8,905 nucleotides of DNA from UKL13-2 sp031368465 (GTDB lineage Bacteria; Pseudomonadota; Gammaproteobacteria; Burkholderiales; Usitatibacteraceae). The notes under the pieces were generated by a model that saw nothing but the letters and a program-made list of their open reading frames with translations, was not told where the DNA came from and searched no databases. Position 1 is the stretch's first letter, and each line of letters begins with the position of its first letter. Of the stretch, positions 1-7,028 are shown piece after piece. The DNA is taken from contig JANMNT010000353.1 in assembly GCA_031368465.1 (NCBI GenBank), positions 1-8,905 on the forward strand, in the 5' to 3' direction. The position numbers were made by a program, and so were the translations under genes.

Positions 1-1931
1 CCGTTGATCACCGTAAAGATGCCTTGGTTGGTCATACCTGCGCTGCCACCGAAGCCGCCGTAGGCTGATGCAACGCCAAGGGTGATTGGCGATACAAATG
101 GTGGGATTGGTGGCGGAGGTACCAATAGAGGTTGCGTCCTAAACGTCCAAACGTAGTTGTTTGCCATCGCGTTGCCGGCCGTATCGCGGACACCGGTCGT
201 GATGGTGGCGGTGCAAAGCGTATCAGCAGGCATATTGGCTGCCGGCGTGAAGGTCACCGTATTGGCGGCCACTGAGTAGCTAACGGTGCCAGCCAGGTTA
301 TTGGTCGGGCATGCCAATCTGAACGTTGCCGGCGTCATCGTGAGCGGGTCCATCGGCTCGCTGAAAATTGCTCTGCTGGGGATATCCGGACCGACACCCG
401 TCGCACCATTCCCCGGACTAGTCGAAATCACCGTTGGCGCGACAATATCTGTCGATGCGCCTGTGGTGAATGTCCACACAAAAGGCAGTGCCATTGTGTT
501 GCCCGCTACGTCAGCAACACCAGTGGTCACAGTCGCCGTACAGATGGTATTAAACGGCAGCGGCGCAGTCGGTGTAAAGGTTGCAATATTACCCAGCACA
601 GCATATCCCACGGTACCCAGAACTGGCGCTGTTGTTGGACATGCAAGTGTCATTGTCGCCGACGTAATCGTGAGCGGGTTCATCGGCTCGCTAAAACTTG
701 CCGTCACCAACGTATTCGTCGCAACATTCACCGCAAACGCCCTTGGTACGACTGCAGTCACTGTTGGCCGGGTGGTATCTGGCGCGACACCGGTGGTGAA
801 GGACCAGACAAAGTCGGCGACCATGGCATTGCCCGCCACATCTCTCACGCCGGTTGATATTGTTGCGGTACAAACCGAACTCGCCGGGAGCGGTGCCAAC
901 GGCAGAAATGTCATTACGCTACCATTGACGGCATACCCGACGGTACCAATGACCGGCACGGTTCCCGGGCAAACTAATTTTACGTTTGCCGTGGTAATGG
1001 TCAACGGATTCATTGCCTCGCTAAATGTTGCGGTGACAATTGAGTTGACGGGAACAGCCGTGGCATTTGCCAACGGGAATGTCGCAATCACGGTAGGAGC
1101 CGTTGTATCGGGCGCAGCGCCAGTGGTGAATGTCCAGACAAACGGTAGCAACATCGCGTTGCCGGCCACGTCTCTGACACCCGTTGTTACCGTGCCCGTA
1201 CAGGTGGTATTTGCCGGAAGGTTGCCAGCCGGGGTGAGTGTCGCGACATTACCCAACACGGTGTAACCGACGGTGGCGGTAATCGGCGCTGTCGCAGGAC
1301 ATGCCAGCCGAATATTTGAAGCCGTGATACTCAACGCATCCATTGGCTCGCTGAAAGCGACCGTTACCACAACATTTACCGCCACATTGGTGGCATTCAG
1401 TACCGGAAACGTCGAGCTGACCGTCGGTGCAGTGGTATCCGGCGCAACACCCGTTGTAAAGGTCCAGACAAACGGCGCGGCAAGCGGGTTACCGGCGACA
1501 TCTTTTGCGCCCGTCGAAACCGTACCAGTGCACACGGTGCTTGCGGGAAGATTGTTGGTCAATGTCAGGGTGGCAACGTTGCCAATGGCCGAATAGGCAA
1601 CCGTGCCGACCGCCGGCGTCCCCGCCGGACACGCCAGCGAAAGATTTGTTGTATTCATCGTCGAAACGTCCATCGGCTTACTAAATGCCGCCGAAATCAC
1701 GCGAGTATTGACGGGCACACCAACCGAATTCTGGATCGGCACCACAGCCGTTACGGTCGGCGCGAGCGCAGCAACACCGCCGCCGCCAAGGATTGGGTCG
1801 CGACCATTGTCGCCACCGCCACCGCCACCACCGCAACCTGCAACGAATGCGCCAATCACAACCGTGGTCAGCCATACCATCGACTTCGTCGGCTGCCACG
1901 CTTTGCGCGCGGTTTGAGTAATTGTGTTCAT
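1..1931 (-). CDS. Ig-like repeat lipoprotein with ice-binding (DUF3494) domain, C-terminus beyond left edge
   Basis: The frame is open without a stop from ATG 1931-1929 to the left edge (643 full codons). The N-terminus has basic residues (R9, K10, K16), a hydrophobic stretch at about 18-31 and a lipobox VAGC with Cys33, so it should be an exported lipoprotein. A Gly-rich tether (34-52) follows, then five Ig-like units of about 110 residues (57-601), each with a core like FSEPM, DVAGN and VWTFTTG, as in the SbsA-type Ig (Big_5) family. A Pro-rich linker (605-611) leads to LGVASAYGGFGGSAGMTNQG (618-637) and then TVIN, which matches the start of DUF3494 ice-binding domains. A surface or periplasmic role in ice binding or adhesion is inferred from family. 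The DUF3494 domain is almost wholly outside the window, so that part rests on about 26 residues. Start choice is backed by GGAG six bases upstream. It is transcribed divergently from the OmpA gene. Confidence 0.88.
   Translation of the reverse strand, partial: MNTITQTARKAWQPTKSMVWLTTVVIGAFVAGCGGGGGGGDNGRDPILGGGGVAALAPTVTAVVPIQNSVGVPVNTRVISAAFSKPMDVSTMNTTNLSLACPAGTPAVGTVAYSAIGNVATLTLTNNLPASTVCTGTVSTGAKDVAGNPLAAPFVWTFTTGVAPDTTAPTVSSTFPVLNATNVAVNVVVTVAFSEPMDALSITASNIRLACPATAPITATVGYTVLGNVATLTPAGNLPANTTCTGTVTTGVRDVAGNAMLLPFVWTFTTGAAPDTTAPTVIATFPLANATAVPVNSIVTATFSEAMNPLTITTANVKLVCPGTVPVIGTVGYAVNGSVMTFLPLAPLPASSVCTATISTGVRDVAGNAMVADFVWSFTTGVAPDTTRPTVTAVVPRAFAVNVATNTLVTASFSEPMNPLTITSATMTLACPTTAPVLGTVGYAVLGNIATFTPTAPLPFNTICTATVTTGVADVAGNTMALPFVWTFTTGASTDIVAPTVISTSPGNGATGVGPDIPSRAIFSEPMDPLTMTPATFRLACPTNNLAGTVSYSVAANTVTFTPAANMPADTLCTATITTGVRDTAGNAMANNYVWTFRTQPLLVPPPPIPPFVSPITLGVASAYGGFGGSAGMTNQGIFTVIN
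129..1763 (-). repeat. Five tandem Ig-like domain repeats within the lipoprotein gene
   Basis: Unit boundaries, read on the minus strand, are 1763-1431, 1430-1101, 1100-771, 770-441 and 440-129, giving 111, 110, 110, 110 and about 104 codons. Each unit opens with (A/R)PTV and contains FS(E/K)xM, a first Cys in (A/V)CP, a second Cys 32-33 residues later in CT, then DxAGN and VW(T/S)F. The first four units end with TTG and an acidic, Thr-rich hinge such as APDTTAPT. The two Cys per unit have nearly constant spacing, suggesting one disulfide per domain in an oxidising compartment. The repeats have diverged in DNA sequence, so they are old duplications. The last unit is the most divergent. Confidence 0.9.
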
Positions 1932-2511
1932 ATGTATCTCCGTTTGGACGTCTCGGCAAAGCCGCAATCATTCACAAGCGCCCAGGCAGACGCGTGCGCA
2001 TACTGCTCAACCATCCGCTTTGGAACGAATGAGCTGTGATGAGCGAGTATTTCGAATTCAGTCGGGGTCGTCTGTGCGGTTGGGTACATAGTCGCCAACA
2101 GAAATGACTGAATTGGGGAAATTGCCGGCTGGAAGGCCACAGGTGAGATTTGGCGCCTGATCAGCTGGCCGGGCAACCGAATCTGACCATTCGATTCAAG
2201 TGAATCAACAGACGTACCTGGGTTAGCTGAGAAATTCAAGAAAATGCCGGCGCACCAAGATTGATGCCGCACGTCAGACAGCGCCGCCAGCATGATCTTT
2301 GCGATTTACACGATAGCAAACGCTGCGGACGCTACCGTACAGACCTGCGTCCGGTGATTAGCGCAACCTTGCGACCTCCAAATCAATCGTCGTGGCGTGC
2401 CGTTGACCATACCAATTATTTGCAAGGGTCGCGCTTGGCCGGTCGTATCCGCGAACCTGCAATCTTGTTGCCAATTGCCCGACGCAACCAACCCAAACAA
2501 AAAGGCATTAA
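1932..2511. other. 580-bp divergent intergenic region, no confident gene
   Basis: This region separates the minus-strand lipoprotein gene from the plus-strand OmpA gene and should hold both promoters, but I could not find a good -35/-10 pair on either strand. A minus-strand frame of 121 codons (2293-1928) runs through it and ends in an ATGA overlap with the lipoprotein start. Its product resembles nothing I know and has no clear ribosome binding site, so it is not called as a gene. Plus- and minus-strand frames at 2261-2515 and 2306-2500 look like chance. Small symmetric elements are present: GATTCA/TGAATC at 2193-2206 and a 9-bp inverted repeat with arms 2055-2063 and 2106-2114. Confidence 0.6.
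1938..1941 (-). promoter_or_regulatory. Ribosome binding site of the lipoprotein gene
   Basis: On the minus strand GGAG lies six bases before ATG 1931. It fixes the start, which in turn gives a correctly placed signal peptide and lipobox. The stop of a weak upstream minus-strand frame (ATGA, 1931-1928) overlaps the same start codon. Confidence 0.8.
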
Positions 2512-3693
2512 ATGAAACCTCGCAACTCGATCTTGAATCTGGCCGTCCTCAGTGTACTCGCCGCGACATCAACGCTGGCTGCAGCGCAATCCAACAATGC
2601 CACCAGTTGGGCCGACAGTTATTACTATCTGGGTATCGCGGGTGGCGAGTCGCGCTCACAATTTGATGAGCAGAGAATGGTGTCGAGCCAGCTATCGAAC
2701 CGCGCAATCGGTAGCGGCATTACCGGCCACGACACACGTGATGCTGCCTGGCGGTTGTTCGGCGGGTACCAATTCAATCGTCATTGGGCCCTTGAACTGG
2801 GTTATTTTGACCTTGGCCGCTTTGGTTTTAAATCGTCGATTTTCCCAACCGGCTTCGTTAACGGTGAACTAAAGGTGCGTGGTGATAGCCTTGATTTGGT
2901 CGGTAGCCTGCCGGTCACGGACAATTTTTCGATAATTGGCCGTATCGGCGCGCACTACAGTCGTACTCAGGCCGCGTTTAATGGAACCGGGTCGGCGAGT
3001 TTTGTCAGCAGCAACCCGAGTACGCGCAAGACCAACGTAAAAGCAGGCCTCGGTCTTCAGTACGCCTTTACGCCAAACGTTATGTTGCGCGTTGAAGGTG
3101 AGCGTTACCAACTTGACAGCCCGGTTGGCGGTAAAGGCTACGTGAACACCGCCATGGTTAGCCTTGTGTTTCCATTGAATCGTCAGGGAATTGCGCCGCA
3201 ACGTGTTGCTGTTGAGCCGACATATGTGGCACCTGCGCCGGAGCCGGTTGTTGTTGTACAAGCACCAGTTGTTGTGGTCACACCACCACCCCCGCCGCCA
3301 GTGCAGACCCGCAGTCGGGTGACATTCTCGGCTGAGTCGTTGTTTGGGTTTGACAAATCGGCAATGCGCCCCGAAGGGACGGCGGCACTGGATACATTCA
3401 TTCGTGATGTGCAATCCAGCCGGTACGATGTGATTACCGTGGAAGGTCATACCGACCGACTGGGTACGACCGCCTATAACCAGCGCCTTTCAGCGCAACG
3501 GGCGACTGCAGTAAAGAGTTATCTGGTCGACACGGGCAGGCTTGACGCATCAAAGATAAACGTTGTCGGTAAAGGCGAAAGCGTGCCTGTGACGAAAGAT
3601 GGTGACTGTGTTGGTAAAACGCCGACGAAAAAGCTGATTGCCTGCCTCCAGCCAGATCGTCGGGTCGATGTTGAAGTCACCGGGACACGCTAA
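2512..3693 (+). CDS. OmpA-family outer membrane protein (beta-barrel plus peptidoglycan-binding domain)
   Basis: The 393-residue product has a signal peptide (1-25) with cleavage predicted after LAAA (Q26). An eight-strand-type barrel follows to about residue 228; typical stretches are YYYLGIAGGESRSQF and WALELGYFDLG, and the last strand is NTAMVSLVFPL. A Val/Pro-rich linker (about 230-266, with six prolines at 258-263) leads to an OmpA C-terminal domain. There D315 in EGHTD and R330 in LSAQRA, 15 residues apart, match the peptidoglycan diaminopimelate-binding Asp/Arg pair of E. coli OmpA. C366 and C378 match its C-terminal disulfide, in the same setting before LQPDRRVDVEV. The protein should anchor the outer membrane to the cell wall. 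AAAGG at 2501-2505 supports the start. The Dps gene begins 2 nt after the stop. Confidence 0.93.
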   Translation: MKPRNSILNLAVLSVLAATSTLAAAQSNNATSWADSYYYLGIAGGESRSQFDEQRMVSSQLSNRAIGSGITGHDTRDAAWRLFGGYQFNRHWALELGYFDLGRFGFKSSIFPTGFVNGELKVRGDSLDLVGSLPVTDNFSIIGRIGAHYSRTQAAFNGTGSASFVSSNPSTRKTNVKAGLGLQYAFTPNVMLRVEGERYQLDSPVGGKGYVNTAMVSLVFPLNRQGIAPQRVAVEPTYVAPAPEPVVVVQAPVVVVTPPPPPPVQTRSRVTFSAESLFGFDKSAMRPEGTAALDTFIRDVQSSRYDVITVEGHTDRLGTTAYNQRLSAQRATAVKSYLVDTGRLDASKINVVGKGESVPVTKDGDCVGKTPTKKLIACLQPDRRVDVEVTGTR

Positions 3694-3695
3694 AA

Positions 3696-4244
3696 ATGAA
3701 AAAATCCGCATCTGTGACCAAACTCAGCGGTAAACAACGGCAAAAAGCGCCGCTACGCACGCCGACCGATCTAAAGGCGGCGGCGACCGTCGATATCGCC
3801 GCCGCCCTTAACGGCATCCTTGCGGATGTTTTCGGCCTCTATCTTAAAACCAAGAATTTTCATTGGCACATGAGCGGGCCTCACTTCCGTGACTACCACG
3901 TGATGCTCGACGAGCAGGCCAGCCAGCTGTATGCCATGACAGATCCGATCGCCGAACGTATTCGCAAGGTCGGCGGGATGACGTTGCGCTCAATCGGCCA
4001 TATCGCCCGGACACAGCGGGTTTTGGACAACGACGCAGACTACGTTGAGCCGTCCGACATGCTTGCAGAGTTGTGCGACGACAACAAGGTGCTTGCCACC
4101 CGTCTGCGCGAAGCCCATGGCGTGTGTGCGGAACACCAAGACATCGCTTCAACCAGCATGATGGAAGTATGGATTGACGAAACCGAGCGTCGCACGTGGT
4201 TCTTGTTTGAAACGACCCGCAAACATGATTCATCCGGCCACTGA
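3696..4244 (+). CDS. dps: Dps family DNA-binding ferroxidase (ferritin-like)
   Basis: The 182-residue product is a Dps/bacterioferritin-like four-helix protein. Such proteins form 12-subunit shells that oxidise and store iron, using H2O2, and protect DNA. The ferroxidase signature is complete: aligned to E. coli Dps H51, H63, D67, D78 and E82 are H56 (in NFHWHM), H68, D72 (in HVMLDEQ), D83 and E87 (in MTDPIAER). The N-terminus (1-30) is Lys/Arg-rich (K2, K3, K9, K13, R15, K17), suitable for DNA contact. The end is typical of the proteobacterial subgroup (WIDETERRTWFLFE). It starts 2 nt after the OmpA stop with no strong ribosome binding site of its own, so translation is probably coupled to ompA. 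A terminator candidate follows. Alternative ATGs lie too far inside the first helix. Confidence 0.95.
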   Translation: MKKSASVTKLSGKQRQKAPLRTPTDLKAAATVDIAAALNGILADVFGLYLKTKNFHWHMSGPHFRDYHVMLDEQASQLYAMTDPIAERIRKVGGMTLRSIGHIARTQRVLDNDADYVEPSDMLAELCDDNKVLATRLREAHGVCAEHQDIASTSMMEVWIDETERRTWFLFETTRKHDSSGH

Positions 4245-4276
4245 CCGGCGGCAGAAGCAGAGTAAGTTTATGAAAA

Positions 4277-4318
4277 AGCGGACGGCATAATGACCAAAAT
4301 TATCCGGCCCGCTGTTTT
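4277..4318 (+). terminator. Probable intrinsic terminator after dps
   Basis: The arms AGCGGACGGCATAAT (4277-4291) and ATTATCCGGCCCGCT (4299-4313) pair over 15 positions with three mismatches, around a 7-base loop, and are followed by GTTTTG. An A-run precedes the left arm at 4272-4276, so it may work weakly in both directions. It sits 32 bases after the dps stop, as expected for the end of an ompA-dps unit. Confidence 0.55.
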
Positions 4319-4353
4319 GTGTTGATGTGATTGCAAATCAACACGCATTTTCC

Positions 4354-4357
4354 GGAG
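4354..4357 (+). promoter_or_regulatory. Ribosome binding site deciding the start of the 61-residue membrane protein
   Basis: GGAG lies six bases before ATG 4364. An in-frame TTG at 4331 would give a longer product but has no such site, and its extra residues are polar and would precede the membrane segment. Confidence 0.65.
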
Positions 4358-4363
4358 AACACA

Positions 4364-4549
4364 ATGAATGGTGTCAAAACAATGTTGAGCGTGACTGCTG
4401 CCGGCCTTGGGGCCTGGCTTTTGGTGGATACCACCCGGCGGGTTTTACAACATAAGCGCAAGCTGCGGCAGGTCACCCAGGCACGCCTGGCAGCGCAAAG
4501 TTGGGAAAATGAAGGCGGCGCGCCGCTCAAACCAGCCGCAAGATCATGA
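4364..4549 (+). CDS. Small single-pass membrane protein, function unknown
   Basis: The 61-residue product has one hydrophobic segment at about 7-21 (MLSVTAAGLGAWLLV). A strongly basic stretch follows (R25, R26, K31, R32, K33, R35), then a polar tail ending in GGAPLKPAARS. The charge pattern suggests the C-terminal part is cytoplasmic. I do not recognise a family. The good ribosome binding site and the hydrophobic/basic arrangement argue for a real gene. It lies after the dps terminator and before the quinone reductase gene, with 159 bp of no clear content (4550-4708) between; no operon link is evident. Confidence 0.6.
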   Translation: MNGVKTMLSVTAAGLGAWLLVDTTRRVLQHKRKLRQVTQARLAAQSWENEGGAPLKPAARS

Positions 4550-4708
4550 CCTGCCCCGGTTACATGTGCCCGCTGAACACGGGCCTTACACGATAGTGGT
4601 CACCATGGCTGTCGTCATTGTCAGTACGAACCATCGATGTTGATGGTGGCAATACGATTTGACCCCGGGTGGCCCGATCAAGGCACGCCCGGTCACCGAG
4701 CCTAGCCC

Positions 4709-5290
4709 TTGCCAAAACAAATATTGATCATCCTTGGTCACCCTGCGCTGGCCCGAATCAGCTTTTGTGAAGCGCTGGCAAAAATTTACCAATCGCGTGC
4801 GGAGAGCGCCGGCCATGAGGTGCGCATGATCCACGTGGCCAAACTTGTTTTTGATCCGATCTTGCATGAGGGAAATGAACGACCACAGGAACTTGAGCCG
4901 GACCTTATCGCCGCCCAGGAAAAAATTCGCTGGGCGAACCATCTTGTCATTGTCTACCCGCTTTGGGCGTTCATGATGCCGGCACTGTTAAAGGGGTTTT
5001 TTGAGCGAACATTTACCGTTGGTTTTGCGTATTCCTATGAAATCGAAACCACCTTTAATTCCGGATTGCTCGGCGGCAAGTCAGCGCGCGTCCTTCAGAC
5101 GTCGGGTATGCCGGGCTTTGCTTACCGTTGGTTCTACCGGGCACACGGTGCAAAAGCGCTCGGCAGCATGCTCAAAATTTGTGGTGTCAAGCCGCTGCGC
5201 TTTACCTACATTGGTGCGTTCGAATCAAATGACGCAAAACGCGCCGCGGCGTTAGATAAGGCTGCTGCATTGGGGTCGGCTGGGGAATAG
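4709..5290 (+). CDS. NAD(P)H dehydrogenase (quinone), flavodoxin-like fold
   Basis: The 193-residue product belongs to the Flavodoxin_2 family (NQO/MdaB/KefF-like). These are FMN- or FAD-dependent, cytoplasmic enzymes that reduce quinones by two electrons from NAD(P)H and so avoid semiquinone radicals. The N-terminus PKQILIILGHP begins beta-strand 1 and the phosphate-binding loop. The hallmark YPLWAFMMPALLKGFFER at 83-100 matches the flavin- and substrate-site motif. A second conserved block, LQTSGMPGFAYRWFY then LKICGVKPLRF, lies at about 130-170. Length is normal for the family. The start is TTG at 4709: an in-frame TAG at 4703 blocks any extension, and ribosome binding is weak (GAG 4698-4700). 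The exact substrate cannot be told from sequence. Its closeness to dps fits a stress role, by inference only. Confidence 0.88.
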   Translation: MPKQILIILGHPALARISFCEALAKIYQSRAESAGHEVRMIHVAKLVFDPILHEGNERPQELEPDLIAAQEKIRWANHLVIVYPLWAFMMPALLKGFFERTFTVGFAYSYEIETTFNSGLLGGKSARVLQTSGMPGFAYRWFYRAHGAKALGSMLKICGVKPLRFTYIGAFESNDAKRAAALDKAAALGSAGE

Positions 5291-5292
5291 AC

Positions 5293-5310
5293 GGGAGCGC
5301 CATCGCTCTC
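5293..5310 (+). terminator. Weak hairpin just after the quinone reductase gene
   Basis: GGGAGCG (5293-5299) pairs with CGCTCTC (5304-5310) around CCAT, with one G-T pair, starting 3 bases after the stop. No proper T-run follows, so termination is uncertain. Confidence 0.25.
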
Positions 5311-5379
5311 CATTAAATCGCTGTCAATCGGTGAATCGCCAAAAGGGCCGAACCGGCAAAATCGCATCACAAGCATGAT

Positions 5380-5622
5380 GTGTCGTCACGGATTCACAAA
5401 ACGTTGCCGGGCGGCAAATCGTGCGACGCCTGCGAAAAGTCTGAATGGCGTGAATCGATTGCGCAGGTCAGTGATGGCGACCTGTACGGCGGTTTTGCAT
5501 CGATCCGCCGTCGCAATTCGAAACTGAAATCGTACGGACTGGCACCACCTGTCGCGATTCAAAGCCTGGAAGCGTCACTTGTTGCCCAGCCGCAACCGCA
5601 GGCCGTTACAGTATTAGGTTAA
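5380..5622 (+). CDS. Hypothetical 80-residue protein, unrecognised
   Basis: A GTG-started frame gives an 80-residue product with a CxxC (C15, C18, in KSCDACEKSEW). A polar middle follows (DGDLYGGFASIRRRNSKLKS), then a Pro/Gln-rich end (AQPQPQAVTV). The codons look like those of neighbouring genes (CTG, GAA, GGC, CAG common). There is no ribosome binding site before GTG 5380; the frame is open back to 5335 without another ordinary start. Two overlapping ATGs (5375, 5378) are in another frame that stops at about 5527. It could be a real small gene with a misjudged start, or the remains of a longer one. No family is recognised and there is no membrane segment. Confidence 0.4.
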   Translation: MSSRIHKTLPGGKSCDACEKSEWRESIAQVSDGDLYGGFASIRRRNSKLKSYGLAPPVAIQSLEASLVAQPQPQAVTVLG

Positions 5623-5763
5623 AGTCGGGCCCATCCCGTTCGTCTGCCATCGTGCCGATGAGCGCGGTGCCAATCTTTATCTGTACGCCGCCGAACAGAC
5701 CCATCGCCCGCACCGACGTAACGTCTGGGTATTGACGGATTCACCATCGCAGAGGGCGGGGGC

Positions 5764-5862
5764 ATGTACCTATTCACCACGACACTCACTGGCATCAAGG
5801 TCAATCAAGCGTGCGCGTACACCCACTGGACTGGTAACGCGGCAACCGCCGGGGCGGTTTAA
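5764..5862 (+). CDS. Short ORF coupled to the AI-2E transporter gene (TAATG); possibly the end of a frameshifted gene
   Basis: This frame encodes 32 residues from ATG 5764, preceded at seven bases by AGAGGG (5751-5756). Its TAA (5860-5862) shares one base with the transporter's ATG (5862-5864), an arrangement typical of translational coupling. The same frame is open upstream to 5722, reading GIDGFTIAEGGG before the ATG. If one G of the run 5727-5729 were absent, it would join the frame from ATG 5658 (MSAVPIFICTPPNRPIARTD...) and give 67 residues. So this is either a small leader ORF or a gene broken by one base. No family is recognised. Confidence 0.35.
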   Translation: MYLFTTTLTGIKVNQACAYTHWTGNAATAGAV

Positions 5863-6884
5863 TGCCGCCACTGCTGCTCGCCTCCAGCGCGCTGGCGCTA
5901 GGATGGGTGCTGCTGCCCTTTTATGGTGCAATCTTGTGGGCGATAATCATCGCCATACTATTCACGCCAATCTACCGGCGGCTGCTGCCGAGGCTAAATC
6001 AGCGCCGCAATCTCGCTGCGACATTAGTGATGCTGCTGGTGCTGGTGGTTGTTGTACTGCCGTTCGCACTCTTGACGGCGTCGTTGGCGCGCGAAGCATC
6101 ACTCGTCTACCAGCACATCGATTCCGGCGACTGGAAGCCAGCGATCTATCTTCGCGGATTGTTCGACGCACTGCCGGCTTGGCTAACGGCGCTGCTGGCG
6201 CAGGCAGGCGTCGCCAACTTCGACATCCTACAACGCCAAGTTTCGACCGGCGTTGCACAAGGTAGCAAGTTCATCGCCACGCAGGCGTTCAGCATCGGGC
6301 TTGACACCTTCACCTTTGTCGCAAGTCTTGGCGTAACGTTGTACCTCGCCTTCTTCCTCGTTCGCGACGGGCGCGAGTTGGCTCGCATGGCCGAAGAGGC
6401 ACTGCCGATTCCGGCGAGGTACAAACGGGAACTGGTGGACAAGTTCAGAACAGTGATCCGTGCCACGGTGAAAGGCAGCTTGGTCGTCGCCGCGATCCAA
6501 GGCGCGCTCGGGGGTGTTGCGTTTTGGTTCCTGGGCGTCAAAGGCGCTCTGTTATGGGCTGTCTTGATGGCCTTTTTGTCACTTCTGCCTGCGATCGGCG
6601 CCGCCATCGTTTGGCTGCCGGTCGCCGCATTCTTCTTCCTTACAGGCGATTATTGGCAGTGCATGGCGCTGGTTGCCTACGGTATGTTTGTGATCGGACT
6701 CGCTGACAACCTACTGCGGCCGATGCTGGTCGGCAAGGACGCACGTATGCCGGATTACGTGGTGATGATCACCACAATCGGTGGAATGGCGGTATTTGGC
6801 ATCAACGGATTCATCATCGGTCCGACCATTGCGGCGATGTTTATCGCGGTCTGGCATCTCACCATTCCTTCAACGCCACGCTAG
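5862..6884 (+). CDS. AI-2E family transporter (PerM/YdiK-type membrane protein)
   Basis: The 340-residue product matches the AI-2E transporter family (PF01594), inner-membrane proteins named for autoinducer-2 export (TqsA) but with varied or unknown substrates, including sodium/proton exchange in some members. Hydrophobic helices lie at about 3-38 (two, with PFYGAILWAIIIAIL), 51-75, 150-170, 205-260, 265-285 and 300-330. A soluble loop sits between helices 3 and 4 (about 76-148). The diagnostic C-terminal region is present: ADNLLRPMLVGKDARMPDYV (281-300), then TTIGGMAVFGINGFIIGPTI. The length is within the family's usual range. The start has a stop codon (TAA 5835) not far upstream in frame; the N-terminus therefore cannot be much longer. 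The TAATG overlap suggests coupling to a short upstream frame. Substrate cannot be inferred. Confidence 0.9.
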   Translation: MPPLLLASSALALGWVLLPFYGAILWAIIIAILFTPIYRRLLPRLNQRRNLAATLVMLLVLVVVVLPFALLTASLAREASLVYQHIDSGDWKPAIYLRGLFDALPAWLTALLAQAGVANFDILQRQVSTGVAQGSKFIATQAFSIGLDTFTFVASLGVTLYLAFFLVRDGRELARMAEEALPIPARYKRELVDKFRTVIRATVKGSLVVAAIQGALGGVAFWFLGVKGALLWAVLMAFLSLLPAIGAAIVWLPVAAFFFLTGDYWQCMALVAYGMFVIGLADNLLRPMLVGKDARMPDYVVMITTIGGMAVFGINGFIIGPTIAAMFIAVWHLTIPSTPR

Positions 6885-6936
6885 GTGCCCGTGCAGGCAG
6901 GGGCAAACGAACCTGGGGATAACTTGAAACGCGCGG

Positions 6937-6959
6937 CTGATATCAGCTGGCCTGGCCAG
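6937..6959. other. Two adjacent perfect palindromes between the transporter and Anbu genes
   Basis: CTGATATCAG (6937-6946) is followed directly by CTGGCCTGGCCAG (6947-6959), a 6-bp inverted repeat around one T. A third hairpin, CGGAAG-GTTG-CTTCCG, is at 7054-7069. None is followed by a T-run, so they are not ordinary terminators. Operator or RNA-structure roles are possible. The rest of the 238-bp gap (6885-7122) has no convincing gene. Confidence 0.4.
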
Positions 6960-7001
6960 TCCGCCGGGGGCGCACCACACCGCGCGCCCGGTTCGTACTG
7001 T

Positions 7002-7028
7002 TTGACACCGCACGGACGAATGTATCAA
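7002..7028 (+). promoter_or_regulatory. Candidate sigma-70 promoter for the Anbu gene
   Basis: A perfect TTGACA (7002-7007) is followed, after a short 15-base spacer, by TATCAA (7023-7028), four of six to consensus. It lies 95 bases before the Anbu start and nowhere near another start, but the spacer is short of the usual 17. Confidence 0.35.

Noticed and set aside
129..1763. A 330-bp periodic pattern that could suggest an array of DNA repeats
   Set aside because: The period equals one Ig-like domain and the units are diverged coding sequence, so it is a protein repeat, not a CRISPR or satellite array.
286..1917. Three long plus-strand frames (286-1266, 1273-1596, 1603-1917) with repetitive, Val/Ala-rich products
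   Set aside because: They lie antisense to the Ig-repeat lipoprotein, repeat with its 330-bp period and have no signal or ribosome site; the minus-strand frame has a lipobox and known domains.
2055..2114. A 9-bp perfect inverted repeat (AATTCAGTC/GACTGAATT) 42 bases apart as an operator or attachment site
   Set aside because: A match of this length at this distance is expected about by chance in a window this size, and nothing else supports it.
2403..2431. TTGACC at 2403-2408 as an ompA promoter
   Set aside because: No acceptable -10 box at 16-18 bases.
5606..5704. Minus-strand 32-codon frame beginning MGLFGGVQIK
   Set aside because: It reads like protein but is short, lacks a ribosome site and opposes the better supported plus-strand frames ending in TAATG.
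5732..6265. Plus-strand frame of 177 codons overlapping the transporter
   Set aside because: Arg-rich, low-complexity product in another frame of a well recognised membrane protein gene.
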